A DNA stretch of 64,000 nt from positions 33,760 to 97,759 of the forward strand of contig NZ_JAQGJM010000031.1 of the NCBI RefSeq assembly GCF_028290625.1, written 5' to 3'. The notes under the pieces were generated by a model. It did not search any database. It was not told the origin of the DNA and saw only the letters and a program-made list of their open reading frames with translations. Position 1 is the stretch's first letter, and each line of letters begins with the position of its first letter. This document shows positions 16,720 through 26,029 of the stretch, piece by piece. Origin of the DNA: Devosia sp. (GTDB lineage Bacteria > Pseudomonadota > Alphaproteobacteria > Rhizobiales > Devosiaceae). A program made the position numbers and the translations under genes.

Positions 16720-18975
16720 ATGCCCGCATATCCCCTAGCGCGCAACTTCGTCGGGCGCGAGGCTGAGCGGCGTCGGCTTAGCGATTGGTGGCAGTCGCCG
16801 ACGAAGACCATCCTCGCTATTACGGAGTTAGGGGGGATGGGAAAAAGTTCGCTTGCTTGGTCGTGGCTTCACGGGGATCTACGCGGCACCGATGTCAGCA
16901 TCGGGTCCGCCATCCCGACGGACGAACGCCCAAAAGGTATCTTGTGGTACTCATTTTACGAGTCCAAAGCCAGCATTTCGGCGTTTTTCCATACCGCGCT
17001 ACACTATTTCCTTGGCGTAGGCAAAGAGCCCACGGACGTCATCTCATCCCTTGTTACGGCGATGCAGCAACAGCGTGGACTGGTCGTGCTCGACGGTCTT
17101 GAACGGCAACTCTTGGGGTTCTCTGGCCTTGATCAACCTCACCGGCGCGAAGAAGAGGACTCGATCAGGTATTTCTCAGACCCTCGTCTTCGGGAGCTCC
17201 TGCGGACGATTGCGTCCGTGCCGGGTGGCGGAACCAAGATACTGATCACTTCACGTTTGATGCCAATAGAACTTGAGGGGTTAAACGGAGTTGATGAGCT
17301 TCAGATTCCCGGCCTTTCCGAAGACGAGGCGACCGAGTTCCTGGAAAGGGAAACTCAAGGCCTTAATAAAACCTTCATTGCCGACGTGGCTCGCACCTAC
17401 TGTTCGCATCCCCTTGCCCTTCGTCTTGCTGCCGGGCTTCTGGCCGATCCGGGGTACGACAACGCGGCTCTGCTCGCGGGATCCGAGCCGAAGATAGTCG
17501 ATGAGCTCGTCCAACGGGAGCACCACGTGTTGGAACAGGCATACGAAGCACTCAGTGGGCCAGAGCAAACGTTTCTTGGTATCATCTCGGCCTTTCGCGG
17601 AGCGACCTCGTTTGACGCTGCTAAGGCGGTGCTGGGCACCAAAAGTTTGGACTACTTCTGGGCACAAGTAGACAGACTAGTCGATCGCGGGCTGCTTTGG
17701 GTGAACAAACACCAGCAGGAGTTTGACCTGCACCCAATCGTCAGGCTCTACTGCTATTCGCGGCTAATAGACAAAACTGCCGTCGCCGACCGTATTAGTG
17801 GCGTTTTCGAGTCGATCCCGCGACCTCAAACTATCAGGACGCGAGAGCAGGCCGAACCTTTGTTGGAAATCACTTATCAATACGCGCGGGCCGGACGATA
17901 CGATGATGCATGCCGGCTATTCGACGACGCGATTTGGATGGACCTCGGCGTAAAGCTGGACGAAAATAGATTGATACTTGACCTGATAGCCCTGTTTTTT
18001 CCGGAAGGATGGGCGGGGGAGTGTGCCGTGCTTGATCAGGACCTTGGCGAGGGGCTCGTGCAGAAGACGGCTCAGGTTTTGGCAAGTACGGGCCGATATA
18101 GTGATGTTGTGGCCTTGCTCGGCAAGGGAAGCCCGTCACGGCGAGAAGGCAATGCTCAGGTTGGCCAATTTTTTGGCCGGGCACTCTTCGAAACCGGCCT
18201 TTGCGCAGCAGGGATCGACGAGATGTATCGCGCATTGAACCTCACGGAGGATGAACACCGAAAGGGACATATGCACGATGCAATCGCGCTTGTTTTCTCA
18301 ACTATCCATTGTACTACACAAGCCCGCTACCACGCCCGGGAGATGAAAGGCTGCTACAAGCGTTCGAGGCGTTTGGATGCCCGTCACCGGTTTGAGGTAA
18401 TTTTCCGCAAAATCAACGTACTGAGCTCGTCGCGCAAGGCGGAGCGTCTCGTCCAGACCCTAGAAGACGCAGCGAAGGAACTTGGATGGGACGCCACTAC
18501 CAAATTACTTGTGCAGACCAAGGCGGAGCTGCTTATCCGACGGCTTGAAGCCGCGAAAGGGAAGCACAGCCGGGTGAAACAATTCATGACGGGTGTCGAC
18601 GGGGTCGCGGACGTCGACGAGGCGGACAGGCTTATCAGCGAGTTACTGGGGGAAGCGCGGAACACCGGCGACACGCCGCTGGAAGGTTTGCTGCTTCGGC
18701 TATCGGCCCGGCTGACAGTCTACAGCGATCTCGAACGCGCTGCCGCCGCCGCCAACGAGTCTTTGCGGATTGCGCGGCGGCTGGACAGCGTCTTCACCAA
18801 GATTAGCGCTCTTCGCGTCCTGTCGGACGTGGAGGTAAAGATAGGCGAATTCCGCCACGGCCTAGCCCATCTTCGTGAGGCCCGAGCACTCGTTCCTAAA
18901 GACGCTATTTGCGAGCCGCTACGAAGCGAGATTGCGACAGAATTGCACAACCTAGAGCGCGCCGCACCCCTATAA
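16720..18975 (+). CDS. STAND (NB-ARC-like) ATPase with C-terminal helical repeats
   Basis: 751 residues from the ATG at 16720; the frame is open a further 72 bases upstream and reads as a linker, and there is no ribosome site before the ATG. N-terminal NPLARNFVGRE-like boundary (PLARNFVGREAE), P-loop GGMGKSSLAW, Walker B LVVLDGLE, sensor region KILITSRLMP, GxP motif HPLALRLAAG, and LHP in FDLHPIVRLY, which replaces the MHD switch. Residues about 390-750 look like TPR-type helical repeats, the likely trigger-sensing part. With the CHAT protease directly upstream, it fits a STAND-gated protease in antiphage or programmed-death systems (inference). Confidence 0.85.
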   Translation: MPAYPLARNFVGREAERRRLSDWWQSPTKTILAITELGGMGKSSLAWSWLHGDLRGTDVSIGSAIPTDERPKGILWYSFYESKASISAFFHTALHYFLGVGKEPTDVISSLVTAMQQQRGLVVLDGLERQLLGFSGLDQPHRREEEDSIRYFSDPRLRELLRTIASVPGGGTKILITSRLMPIELEGLNGVDELQIPGLSEDEATEFLERETQGLNKTFIADVARTYCSHPLALRLAAGLLADPGYDNAALLAGSEPKIVDELVQREHHVLEQAYEALSGPEQTFLGIISAFRGATSFDAAKAVLGTKSLDYFWAQVDRLVDRGLLWVNKHQQEFDLHPIVRLYCYSRLIDKTAVADRISGVFESIPRPQTIRTREQAEPLLEITYQYARAGRYDDACRLFDDAIWMDLGVKLDENRLILDLIALFFPEGWAGECAVLDQDLGEGLVQKTAQVLASTGRYSDVVALLGKGSPSRREGNAQVGQFFGRALFETGLCAAGIDEMYRALNLTEDEHRKGHMHDAIALVFSTIHCTTQARYHAREMKGCYKRSRRLDARHRFEVIFRKINVLSSSRKAERLVQTLEDAAKELGWDATTKLLVQTKAELLIRRLEAAKGKHSRVKQFMTGVDGVADVDEADRLISELLGEARNTGDTPLEGLLLRLSARLTVYSDLERAAAAANESLRIARRLDSVFTKISALRVLSDVEVKIGEFRHGLAHLREARALVPKDAICEPLRSEIATELHNLERAAPL

Positions 18976-19065
18976 GGCAGCGGGCACGGGCGCAGCGGGC
19001 CGTTCTGCGACCTTCTCTGGCAGAAAAAAGTGGAAGAGAGGTCGAAAAATCTAGTCGCTGCCGGG

Positions 19066-19428
19066 CTAGAGCGCCTTACGGCCCTGCGGCTTGGGCAGGA
19101 TATCGTCGATCTGGTTGGGCAGGACGGTCTTGACCGCGGGGCTGTTCTGGATCGCTGCAATGACCTCGGGGTCGCCGCTCACCGATGCCGACATCGCAGA
19201 GGTCCGAACCTTGCCCAGCGTCACCGACCCGGGCCGGCCAAGGCTCTCCTCGGCTGCTTGGATGACGTAGCTCGCGGTGTCGTTGAGCGATTCCGCTGCG
19301 ACGCCTTCTTCAAAGAAAATCTGGGCGCCGACGGGATCGCCTCCCTGCCCCTGCCTCGCGAGCTCCGCCGCGACGGACTCGTTGGAAAATTCGACGCTTG
19401 CTGCGACTTTTTTGTGGGTCATGTCCAT
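19066..19428 (-). CDS. Free-standing propeptide/inhibitor-like protein next to subtilisin
   Basis: 120 residues, ATG at 19428 with a GGAGG site. The C-terminal half (TSAMSASVSGDPEVIAAI, then NSPAVKTVLPNQ) follows the pattern of subtilisin propeptide / inhibitor I9 domains (beta-strand, ...A..SV..L...PAV..V.P.). It is the last gene of the minus-strand operon, 57 bp after the subtilisin gene, so it may chaperone, inhibit or be a substrate of that protease. Family assignment is by eye and moderate; there is no signal peptide. Confidence 0.6.
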   Translation of the reverse strand: MDMTHKKVAASVEFSNESVAAELARQGQGGDPVGAQIFFEEGVAAESLNDTASYVIQAAEESLGRPGSVTLGKVRTSAMSASVSGDPEVIAAIQNSPAVKTVLPNQIDDILPKPQGRKAL

Positions 19429-19484
19429 GCCTCCGGCAACGCGCTAAATATGGGCGCACCGTGCCGAAATTGCGAGCATCTTGT

Positions 19485-20939
19485 TTAGGCGGGGCGCGGT
19501 CTTGCCTTCTTCGCCGGCTGACGGGTCGCAGCCTTCCTGGCAGCCGTGACGTCCTCCACCGGCATGGCAGGGTTCTGTAACGGCTTTCTGCGGCGAGGCC
19601 GAGCAACTTCGGCGCTCGCGGTAGCCGCTGCTTTGGGCAACGGAAGCCCCGTGAGATGCTGATAGGCTCGAGGCCCGTTCGGCAGGCCCCGATTGGCCCG
19701 CGGGGCCTTCATCTTCCCCAGCTTGCATGAGGCAATGATTGCCGCCTCGAGTTCATCCACCGTCGCCTGCGGTCGCGCCTGCAGCAGCACGGCGGCCAGC
19801 CCCGCTACGTGCGGCGTCGCCATCGAGCTCCCATCCATCTCGGCGTAAGCGCGTCCCGGAATGCATGACAGCACGGCCACCCCTGGGGCGACGAGATCGG
19901 GCACCAGTGGAGCGTCTGGGCGGCTGAACGTCTGGCTGGACGAAAAGCTCGCCACCGCCCCCGCGATATCCATTGCCCCGACCGACAGCACCGTGCTGTA
20001 GTTGCCGGGCGATCGCGAGGTCAGCGGCCCCTCATTGCCCACCGCGATGATCGGCAGCACGCCAGCCGCGCGGAGCGCGTTGATGATTTGCTCGAAGGCC
20101 GGGGTGTATCCCCTGAGGCCCAACGACATCGAAAGGATGCGGCAGCCGCGAGCGATAATCCAGTCCATACCGGAGAGGATGCGATCGATTACCTGCCCGC
20201 CTTCGATCACCAGCGCCGACGCCAGCTGTGCTCCGGGCGCTACGCCGAAGCTACCCTTGGCGCCCGGCCTTGCCGCAATCGTTCCGGCGGTGTGTGTCCC
20301 GTGCTCTCCGCTGTCATAGGGCAAGGCACCCACCACCTCGTCGCCGGCCATGTCGAACTCGGCGAACGCGGCGATAGCGCCTTTGAGCGCAGGGTGCTTA
20401 CCGTCCACGCCGGTGTCGAGGTGACCGACAAGGACGCCCTTGCCGTCAAAGCCCGCCGCCCAAAGCTTGTCGACTTCCAGCGTCACGATGCCCCAGCTTA
20501 CCGTCTTGGCCGCCTTTGGCGTCACGGCACGCGTCGCGACCGGCCTGATAAGGCTGAGCTCGGGCGCCTTCTCGACCCTAGACACCGCGGGATCGCGGTC
20601 GAGGGCGGACGCGCCCACCCGGTTCACATAGCCAATTGCTAGACCGAGATGCGGATAGACCCGCATCCGGCGATCGGCCGCCGACTGCGACCGACGAAAG
20701 TCCTTGCTAGCGGAGGAACGAGCGGTGACCGCAAGGCTCTCGGCCTGCGTCTCTGCCGGGATCACGAAGTGGTTCTCTAGGCCCGCGGCGGCGGTGTGGG
20801 TCGGCGTTCGCGCCGCCCGCATGCTAACCAGCGGCCCTCCCGCCGCCACGGCCTCCGCTACCACCGGTGGCGCCAGCGTCACGATAACCTTGGCATAGCC
20901 TTGGACATTGATGGCTTCGTCGATCTCACTGCTGAGCAT
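19485..20939 (-). CDS. Subtilisin-like serine protease (S8 family)
   Basis: 484 residues from the ATG at 20939 (MLSSEIDEAINVQGYAKVIV) with a GGGAGGGG site; the frame continues upstream only as overlap with the next gene. Catalytic triad complete: Asp in GHLDTGVDGKHP, His in GEHGTHTAGTIA, Ser in DGSSMATPHVAGLAA; oxyanion region VGNEGP. Residues 1-125 look like an internal propeptide (DRDPAVSRVEKAPELS). No signal peptide is visible, which suggests a cytoplasmic protease. The C-terminus is a basic Ala/Lys/Arg-rich tail (RRRKPL...KKARPRPA). Operon: peptidoglycan hydrolase, membrane protein, this protease, propeptide-like protein. Confidence 0.92.
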   Translation of the reverse strand: MLSSEIDEAINVQGYAKVIVTLAPPVVAEAVAAGGPLVSMRAARTPTHTAAAGLENHFVIPAETQAESLAVTARSSASKDFRRSQSAADRRMRVYPHLGLAIGYVNRVGASALDRDPAVSRVEKAPELSLIRPVATRAVTPKAAKTVSWGIVTLEVDKLWAAGFDGKGVLVGHLDTGVDGKHPALKGAIAAFAEFDMAGDEVVGALPYDSGEHGTHTAGTIAARPGAKGSFGVAPGAQLASALVIEGGQVIDRILSGMDWIIARGCRILSMSLGLRGYTPAFEQIINALRAAGVLPIIAVGNEGPLTSRSPGNYSTVLSVGAMDIAGAVASFSSSQTFSRPDAPLVPDLVAPGVAVLSCIPGRAYAEMDGSSMATPHVAGLAAVLLQARPQATVDELEAAIIASCKLGKMKAPRANRGLPNGPRAYQHLTGLPLPKAAATASAEVARPRRRKPLQNPAMPVEDVTAARKAATRQPAKKARPRPA

Positions 20940-20956
20940 GGGCCCCTCCCGGTTGA

Positions 20957-22504
20957 TTATGATGACTGCGGCACCGGTACCGAAAGTGCGGTACCGACGG
21001 TGCTCATGGTCGCCTGCCCCGCCTGGGTCGCCGTGACGGGCAGCCCGAAACCCCAGAAAAGGCAGAACAGAAAATCGGTCCAAAGCCCGAATCCGGCATT
21101 GGAAAAAACCACGACGTAGCTGCCCAGCGCAGTCGCCAGCAGCCCGAATACGATCCAGAACACGATGCTGGTCCGCTTCACGTCGAGCGCCAGGTCGGCC
21201 AGCGTTGGCACCGGGGTGTCGGTCACGGATGCGGCCACCGAAAACGCCCCTATTTCGACGTCGATGACCGCCTTCGCATCGTCAAGCGACTTGGCCATGG
21301 CGCTTTGCATATCGATCGTCGCCGCCGCCGCGCCAATAGCTGGCGCGTTTTCGCCAGTGTTGAACGCGACCAAAGGCTCAAGGCCAGCATCGAGAATGAA
21401 CTCTATGATGCTGCAGCGCTCAACCCGGGCGGCTAGCGCCGTCTTGTACTCGTCGGCCCATGCTTCCCCCCCTGCGCCCGGCACCGGAAAGTTCGCCGGT
21501 AGCAGTCGGTTCCGATCGAATTCCTCGATCATCGACCGTCCCGTGAGAACGGCGAGTTGAGTGCGCGTGGTTTGCACATGGGCGCTGATTGGGGCAGGCA
21601 GCTTTGCCAGCCTCGCCGCGAGCGCGCTGGCACGATCGCTCAGCGCGATCAGCGGACGCAGCAGCTCACTGCGATTGATCCGGTTCTGCGCCCAGGTCGA
21701 TGTCAACCAGGCGGCGATAACCCCAAGGAGCACCACCAGTACCCCAAGGGATTGCAACACCAGTGAGGTGCCATACACCGTGAAGGCTATAGTCTGCCCG
21801 GCGGGATCCTGATCGGACCCAATCGTGATGGACCCCGTATACTTGCCGACCAGCGGCTTCGCCGGCTTCAGCTTGAGGCCATTCGCCGAGTTGGCGTCGA
21901 ACGCCAGCTCGGTTGCGGGTGAGCAGACGTCTCCGGCATCGCACAGCTCCCAGCCGCCGCTGACCAAAGCGTGGGTCTCATCGCCGACCAGGTCGGCTTG
22001 CATCAGCACCACCCCGGTCGCCGGTCGCCCGGTGACCGCGATAGCGATGTCGATCGCTCCATCAGTCCCGAGACCTACTTCAGCATGCGGCCCAGTGATG
22101 GTCCATGTGAAGGTGCCCGAGGGCGTGTTGGCGAGCTGATAGGGAAAAGTGGCGACGAGGTCACCCAGCCGGATCGCCAGATAGCGCTGCTGGCTGATCT
22201 CACCTTCAAGTCCCGAAGCCTCGACCGTCAGTACCCAGCGCCGGCCCCCCTCTTCGCTGGTGATCTCGGTGGGCGTGACGGTGACGGCCGCGGCACCACT
22301 CGGGACCCCGAGCTCGCGGATGCCGAGCGTCGCCGCCATCTGCGTCTCCGAGAGATTGTGCCCTTCGAGGATCATCGCGTCGCTGGCGGTTGCTGCGCCG
22401 TCTTCCAGCGTCACCACCGCATCCACCAGAGCCAGCTGCTGCGCCTTTAGGCCAGCAGCCGTAGCGAGGAGCAGAAGCGCAACGGCAATAACTATCCTCA
22501 GCAT
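20957..22504 (-). CDS. Signal-peptide-bearing membrane protein, unknown
   Basis: 515 residues from the ATG at 22504 (MLRIVIAVALLLLATAAGLK), chosen over the GTG at 22513 because GAGGG lies 8 bases before the ATG. Order: signal peptide, a beta-rich extracytoplasmic part with one CDAGDVC pair (about 15-265), a membrane segment (SLGVLVVLLGVIAAWL), a cytoplasmic helical region (about 285-445), then two more membrane segments near the C-terminus. I do not recognise a family. Position between a peptidoglycan hydrolase and a subtilisin, with 12- and 17-bp gaps, suggests it acts with them, perhaps as sensor across the membrane. Confidence 0.75.
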   Translation of the reverse strand: MLRIVIAVALLLLATAAGLKAQQLALVDAVVTLEDGAATASDAMILEGHNLSETQMAATLGIRELGVPSGAAAVTVTPTEITSEEGGRRWVLTVEASGLEGEISQQRYLAIRLGDLVATFPYQLANTPSGTFTWTITGPHAEVGLGTDGAIDIAIAVTGRPATGVVLMQADLVGDETHALVSGGWELCDAGDVCSPATELAFDANSANGLKLKPAKPLVGKYTGSITIGSDQDPAGQTIAFTVYGTSLVLQSLGVLVVLLGVIAAWLTSTWAQNRINRSELLRPLIALSDRASALAARLAKLPAPISAHVQTTRTQLAVLTGRSMIEEFDRNRLLPANFPVPGAGGEAWADEYKTALAARVERCSIIEFILDAGLEPLVAFNTGENAPAIGAAAATIDMQSAMAKSLDDAKAVIDVEIGAFSVAASVTDTPVPTLADLALDVKRTSIVFWIVFGLLATALGSYVVVFSNAGFGLWTDFLFCLFWGFGLPVTATQAGQATMSTVGTALSVPVPQSS

Positions 22505-22515
22505 GTCTCTCACCC

Positions 22516-24891
22516 TCAGAACAGTGCCGGACGGTCGGCTGCGAACAGCTCGAAATGCATGAAGTCCTTCGTGCCCCTGGCCGCCCCGAGCCAGCGCAGC
22601 CCGCCGCCATCGCTCGCGACCAACGCGGCAATTGCTTCCGGCGCGTGGGTGCAGAAGCCGAATCGCGCCACCGTTGCCGCTTTGCCGTTCGCGGCACTGG
22701 GCGCCGTGGTGGTTGCCGCCTTACGGAAAAGCGCTGCCGCCTCGCCTGCCAGCTTTGCCATCGCCCGGGCCTTCACGGGAGTTGCGCCCTTGTCGGTGAA
22801 CATCACTTCGAGCTGGCTCGTTTTCGGCGGCTGGGCCGTTGCAAAGCCGTGCGCCTTGGTGAGTTCCGTCGCCGTCAGGTTGAGCCCGAGCCGCCGCTTG
22901 ACCATCGTGGCCGTCGCGGCCTTGAAGCCCGCATCATTCTTGAAGGCGGCCATGAAGTCGGCGTTGGCCTTGCTGATGACCTTTGCTGCCGGCAGCAGCG
23001 TGTCATAGGCCGCCGGCGTCCGCAGCAGCTCGCTCTCAGGGCCATAGAGGTCTACACCCGTGATCGCCGCGATCAGGTCGAGCGGCAGGTTCTCCTCCTT
23101 GATGTTGGGGTTGGTGTCCCAGTCGATGTCAGCGGCACTGCCGAACGAGTGCATCGAGAGCTGATCCGGCGAATTGACATTGGGCCGGATCACGAAGCCG
23201 CCGATCTTCTTCATCGTCGCGATTGCGGCCGACGCATTCTTCGTTGCGGCCAGTGCCGCAGCTTTGGCAAAGCACGCCTTGAGGTTGGGGTGGACCGGCG
23301 CGCCGCTATTGGCCTTGGGGAAGCCCGCGGAGACGAGCTGCGTGTAGTAAGCGTTGATGCGGGCGATGGCCTTGTCCGGATCACCCGGGGCGCCGAACTG
23401 AGCGAAGAGCTTGCCGCGCATACTCTGGTAGCCGGCAAACTTGCCATCGACGTTGTTCTGGACGAACGGACTGAGCCGGCTCCACTCCGCGTTGAGATCG
23501 ACAGCGGCCGCAAGCCCGCCCCTGCTTGCAGCCAGCTCCGAGCTGCCAGTGCCGACCAACGCAGTCGCCAGAGCATGGTTGAGCGCCGCTTCGAGCTCAG
23601 CCTCATCGAGCGCAGAGACCAGTTCCTCGATGGCAGCGGGATCAAGGCCGGGAAAGATCGGCGTATTCCGATGCGGATCGAACTCGCGGACCTGCCGCTC
23701 GAACTGCGGCCACAGCCAGAGCAGCAGGTCGCGGTCCTGAACCCGCGCCAAGGTACTACCGATCGCCGTGATGCCACGCAACGAATGCCGAGCGGCGGCC
23801 GCAAAGCTCTCAGTCGACCCCGCCAGCAGCCCGTCCGCGGGCCACGCCGGCCACGTCGGCGCCACCGTCAGCGGGAGTACCTTGGTCAGCGCCGCGACGT
23901 TCAGGCCGGCAGGCATCGCCTGCTTGGACACGAGCTTGCCGTCATCCGACTTTGCCCGCTCCGCCGCATAGGCCGGGGCGCCGTTGTAGCGGGTCCATCC
24001 CGCGATGGCCCAATCGATCCAGGTGATCCCCGCCTTGTGCGTCTTCCTCAGGGCATCGAGGAAAATGTTGATCCCCGCTCGCATGTTGTCGCGCCAGTCC
24101 CAGGCGATAGATGCGGCCAGATCGTTGGGATGGGTGAACTGCGAGAGGCCGATGCCGAAATCGAAGGCCCCCACGGGATAGCGCGTCGGATCGCGCGGCC
24201 AGGTGAAGCGAACGCCCTTGTACTTGACGTTGTTCTGGCTGCCGCTCGCGAACTGCTTGAAGCCTGCCTCCCAGGCAAAGATGGCATCCAGCATGGTGTG
24301 AAGATTTTGGTCGCGCCCTGGCAATGCCGACCTGATGAAGGCACGCACTGCTTTCTCGTCCGGGTTGGTGCCGACGATCCGCAGGTGGACATAGTCCTGT
24401 AGCCAGTTGGCTGCACCCGGCGGTTTGACAGCAACGCTCAGGATCGCATGCGCTCCGCCCACATGCGCTTCCGCGGGAGCGCTCTTGGGGAAGAGCACGA
24501 GCGCCGCGGACCCGCTCTCACCGCGCCACTCGTCGCTGAGCGGCGCGACTTTGCTGCGATAGTGCGGCGTCTCGCCGCCGGAGACCTTGCTGAACCGGCC
24601 GAGCACGTGCCTGGTCTGCAGCCGCCAGATGACCGGCACCACCTTGGGATCAAAGCCGCTGACCTTGCAACTGAACTTGATCTCGGGCATCCCGCCCGTG
24701 ACCGGCAATTCGAAAACGTTACCGTTGAACCCATCCGCGCGCGGCACGCCGCCGGCGGAATAGCCAGGTGGATCGGCTCGATCCAATCCCGATATCTCGA
24801 GCCCAAACGGCCCCTCGGCGAGTCGCCGGACCGGAAGGCCGAGCCCGTCGCCGCTTCCCTCGAAGACATCATCGTCGATAACTGGCGGCAT
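22516..24891 (-). CDS. Two-domain peptidoglycan hydrolase (lytic-transglycosylase-like + M15 peptidase-like)
   Basis: 791 residues. Residues about 195-310 follow the soluble lytic transglycosylase pattern: E208 in FAWEAG, GIGLSQF (the GLMQ-type motif), NMRAGINIFL and WTRYNG. Residues about 555-790 follow the M15 (VanY / L-Ala-D-Glu endopeptidase) pattern: H581 and D588 in SMHSFGSAADID and a second histidine in DFMHFEL near the C-terminus as zinc ligands. The N-terminal 190 residues are unassigned; there is no signal peptide. It could degrade the peptidoglycan of its own cell or of others. First gene of the minus-strand operon with the subtilisin. Confidence 0.75.
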   Translation of the reverse strand: MPPVIDDDVFEGSGDGLGLPVRRLAEGPFGLEISGLDRADPPGYSAGGVPRADGFNGNVFELPVTGGMPEIKFSCKVSGFDPKVVPVIWRLQTRHVLGRFSKVSGGETPHYRSKVAPLSDEWRGESGSAALVLFPKSAPAEAHVGGAHAILSVAVKPPGAANWLQDYVHLRIVGTNPDEKAVRAFIRSALPGRDQNLHTMLDAIFAWEAGFKQFASGSQNNVKYKGVRFTWPRDPTRYPVGAFDFGIGLSQFTHPNDLAASIAWDWRDNMRAGINIFLDALRKTHKAGITWIDWAIAGWTRYNGAPAYAAERAKSDDGKLVSKQAMPAGLNVAALTKVLPLTVAPTWPAWPADGLLAGSTESFAAAARHSLRGITAIGSTLARVQDRDLLLWLWPQFERQVREFDPHRNTPIFPGLDPAAIEELVSALDEAELEAALNHALATALVGTGSSELAASRGGLAAAVDLNAEWSRLSPFVQNNVDGKFAGYQSMRGKLFAQFGAPGDPDKAIARINAYYTQLVSAGFPKANSGAPVHPNLKACFAKAAALAATKNASAAIATMKKIGGFVIRPNVNSPDQLSMHSFGSAADIDWDTNPNIKEENLPLDLIAAITGVDLYGPESELLRTPAAYDTLLPAAKVISKANADFMAAFKNDAGFKAATATMVKRRLGLNLTATELTKAHGFATAQPPKTSQLEVMFTDKGATPVKARAMAKLAGEAAALFRKAATTTAPSAANGKAATVARFGFCTHAPEAIAALVASDGGGLRWLGAARGTKDFMHFELFAADRPALF

Positions 24892-25230
24892 AGACGCGCG
24901 CTCCCCGCTCGCCCCGAAGCTAACTCATCACCGGCTGCGAAAGCAAAAGCAACCGCAGAGGCCAGAAACTTTCTGCAACTTTCTATGTTGTCGTCCATAC
25001 GCCACTGTAGCTTGGAAGTCGATCTGATATCGGATACGCTCACAACTGTCTTGAGATTTTGTCGTCATAGATTTTCGGCTACACTGCTAGGAAGGTTGCT
25101 CTGCGCAGGCCGGCTGGAAAACGTTTATGCGTCGTTACTGAAGTAACGTGAGCCAGTGTTTCGGCAGTCGAGAGGCCGGCCTATGGCCTCCGATATTCGA
25201 TGCCTGACGCGGTCTACCAGGAGTAAGCGC
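24892..25230. promoter_or_regulatory. Divergent intergenic region (promoters in both directions expected)
   Basis: 339 bp between the minus-strand hydrolase operon and the plus-strand gene at 25231. AT-richer than its surroundings around 24990-25140. I cannot identify defined -35/-10 boxes or an operator palindrome with confidence. Confidence 0.4.
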
Positions 25231-26004
25231 ATGCCATCGATCGAGGAAATACGACAGTACATCGCCGAGCTCGACCTTGCGGAACGACCCGCGCCCGCTG
25301 CCGCCGAAGTAACACTGCCCACCCCACCGACTTACAAGCCCGACGTGCCGCAGATCATCACCGTTGGCTCGCAGATCTCCGAATTTGCCAAGGGCGTCCC
25401 TGTCGAGCTTCGCTCTACCATCATCAATAGCTTCTTACTCGCACAGCTTGCCGCCGACCGCTGGATCGAGACCCACCCCCACTCGAGCGACGACACCTGG
25501 TACCGGTCGTACCTCACGATTCTGAAGAAGTGCGGGTGGCTCGTGGAGCGCGATGAGACCGCGCTCCAGACCGTATCGGGCGATGGCTCCAAGGTCCACC
25601 GCGAGATCATCAAGGTCCTCACCCTCGCATTGGGGCCGGTCGTCAGTGCCGCGTCGCTCGTCCTCGGCGTCGTTAACGGCCTGGCTGCCATGGAAGACGG
25701 ACAGCCCTTCGTCACAATCTTCGATCGCGCCAGCCAGCACGCGGAAGCCCAACTTTTTCAGATCAGCTACGTCGATGTCGGCCCCAACCGCGAACCGCGG
25801 ATCAACCTCGCAGCCTATCATATTGAGGCGAATGCCTCGGCGACACAGATCCTGTTCTTCAAGTTCGCAGGCAGCAACGCCAAGCTCCGAACCTCGAGTG
25901 CCAACCTCGCGATAGATGAGGACGTTCTCGCGGACGTCAGCGACGCCATCGGGGAAAAGGTCAAAGAACACATTGTCGGCAGTGTCGCCGAGATCGAAAT
26001 TTAG
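25231..26004 (+). CDS. Conserved protein of unknown function (257 aa)
   Basis: Start ATG at 25231 (MPSIEEIRQYIAELDLAERP) with AGGAG 8 bases upstream. Layout: short N-terminal helix, a helical part with LLAQLAADRW and WYRSYLTILKKCGWLV, a hydrophobic stretch VLTLALGPVVSAASLVLGVV (about 130-150), then a beta-rich C-terminal half with QISYVDVG and ILFFKFAG. The pattern is that of a family I have seen as uncharacterised and cannot name. It is not a gasdermin by eye. First gene divergent from the hydrolase-subtilisin operon and followed 25 bp later by the NlpC/P60 remnant. Confidence 0.65.
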   Translation: MPSIEEIRQYIAELDLAERPAPAAAEVTLPTPPTYKPDVPQIITVGSQISEFAKGVPVELRSTIINSFLLAQLAADRWIETHPHSSDDTWYRSYLTILKKCGWLVERDETALQTVSGDGSKVHREIIKVLTLALGPVVSAASLVLGVVNGLAAMEDGQPFVTIFDRASQHAEAQLFQISYVDVGPNREPRINLAAYHIEANASATQILFFKFAGSNAKLRTSSANLAIDEDVLADVSDAIGEKVKEHIVGSVAEIEI

Positions 26005-26029
26005 CGCACGAAAGCAAGAGGGGGACAAA

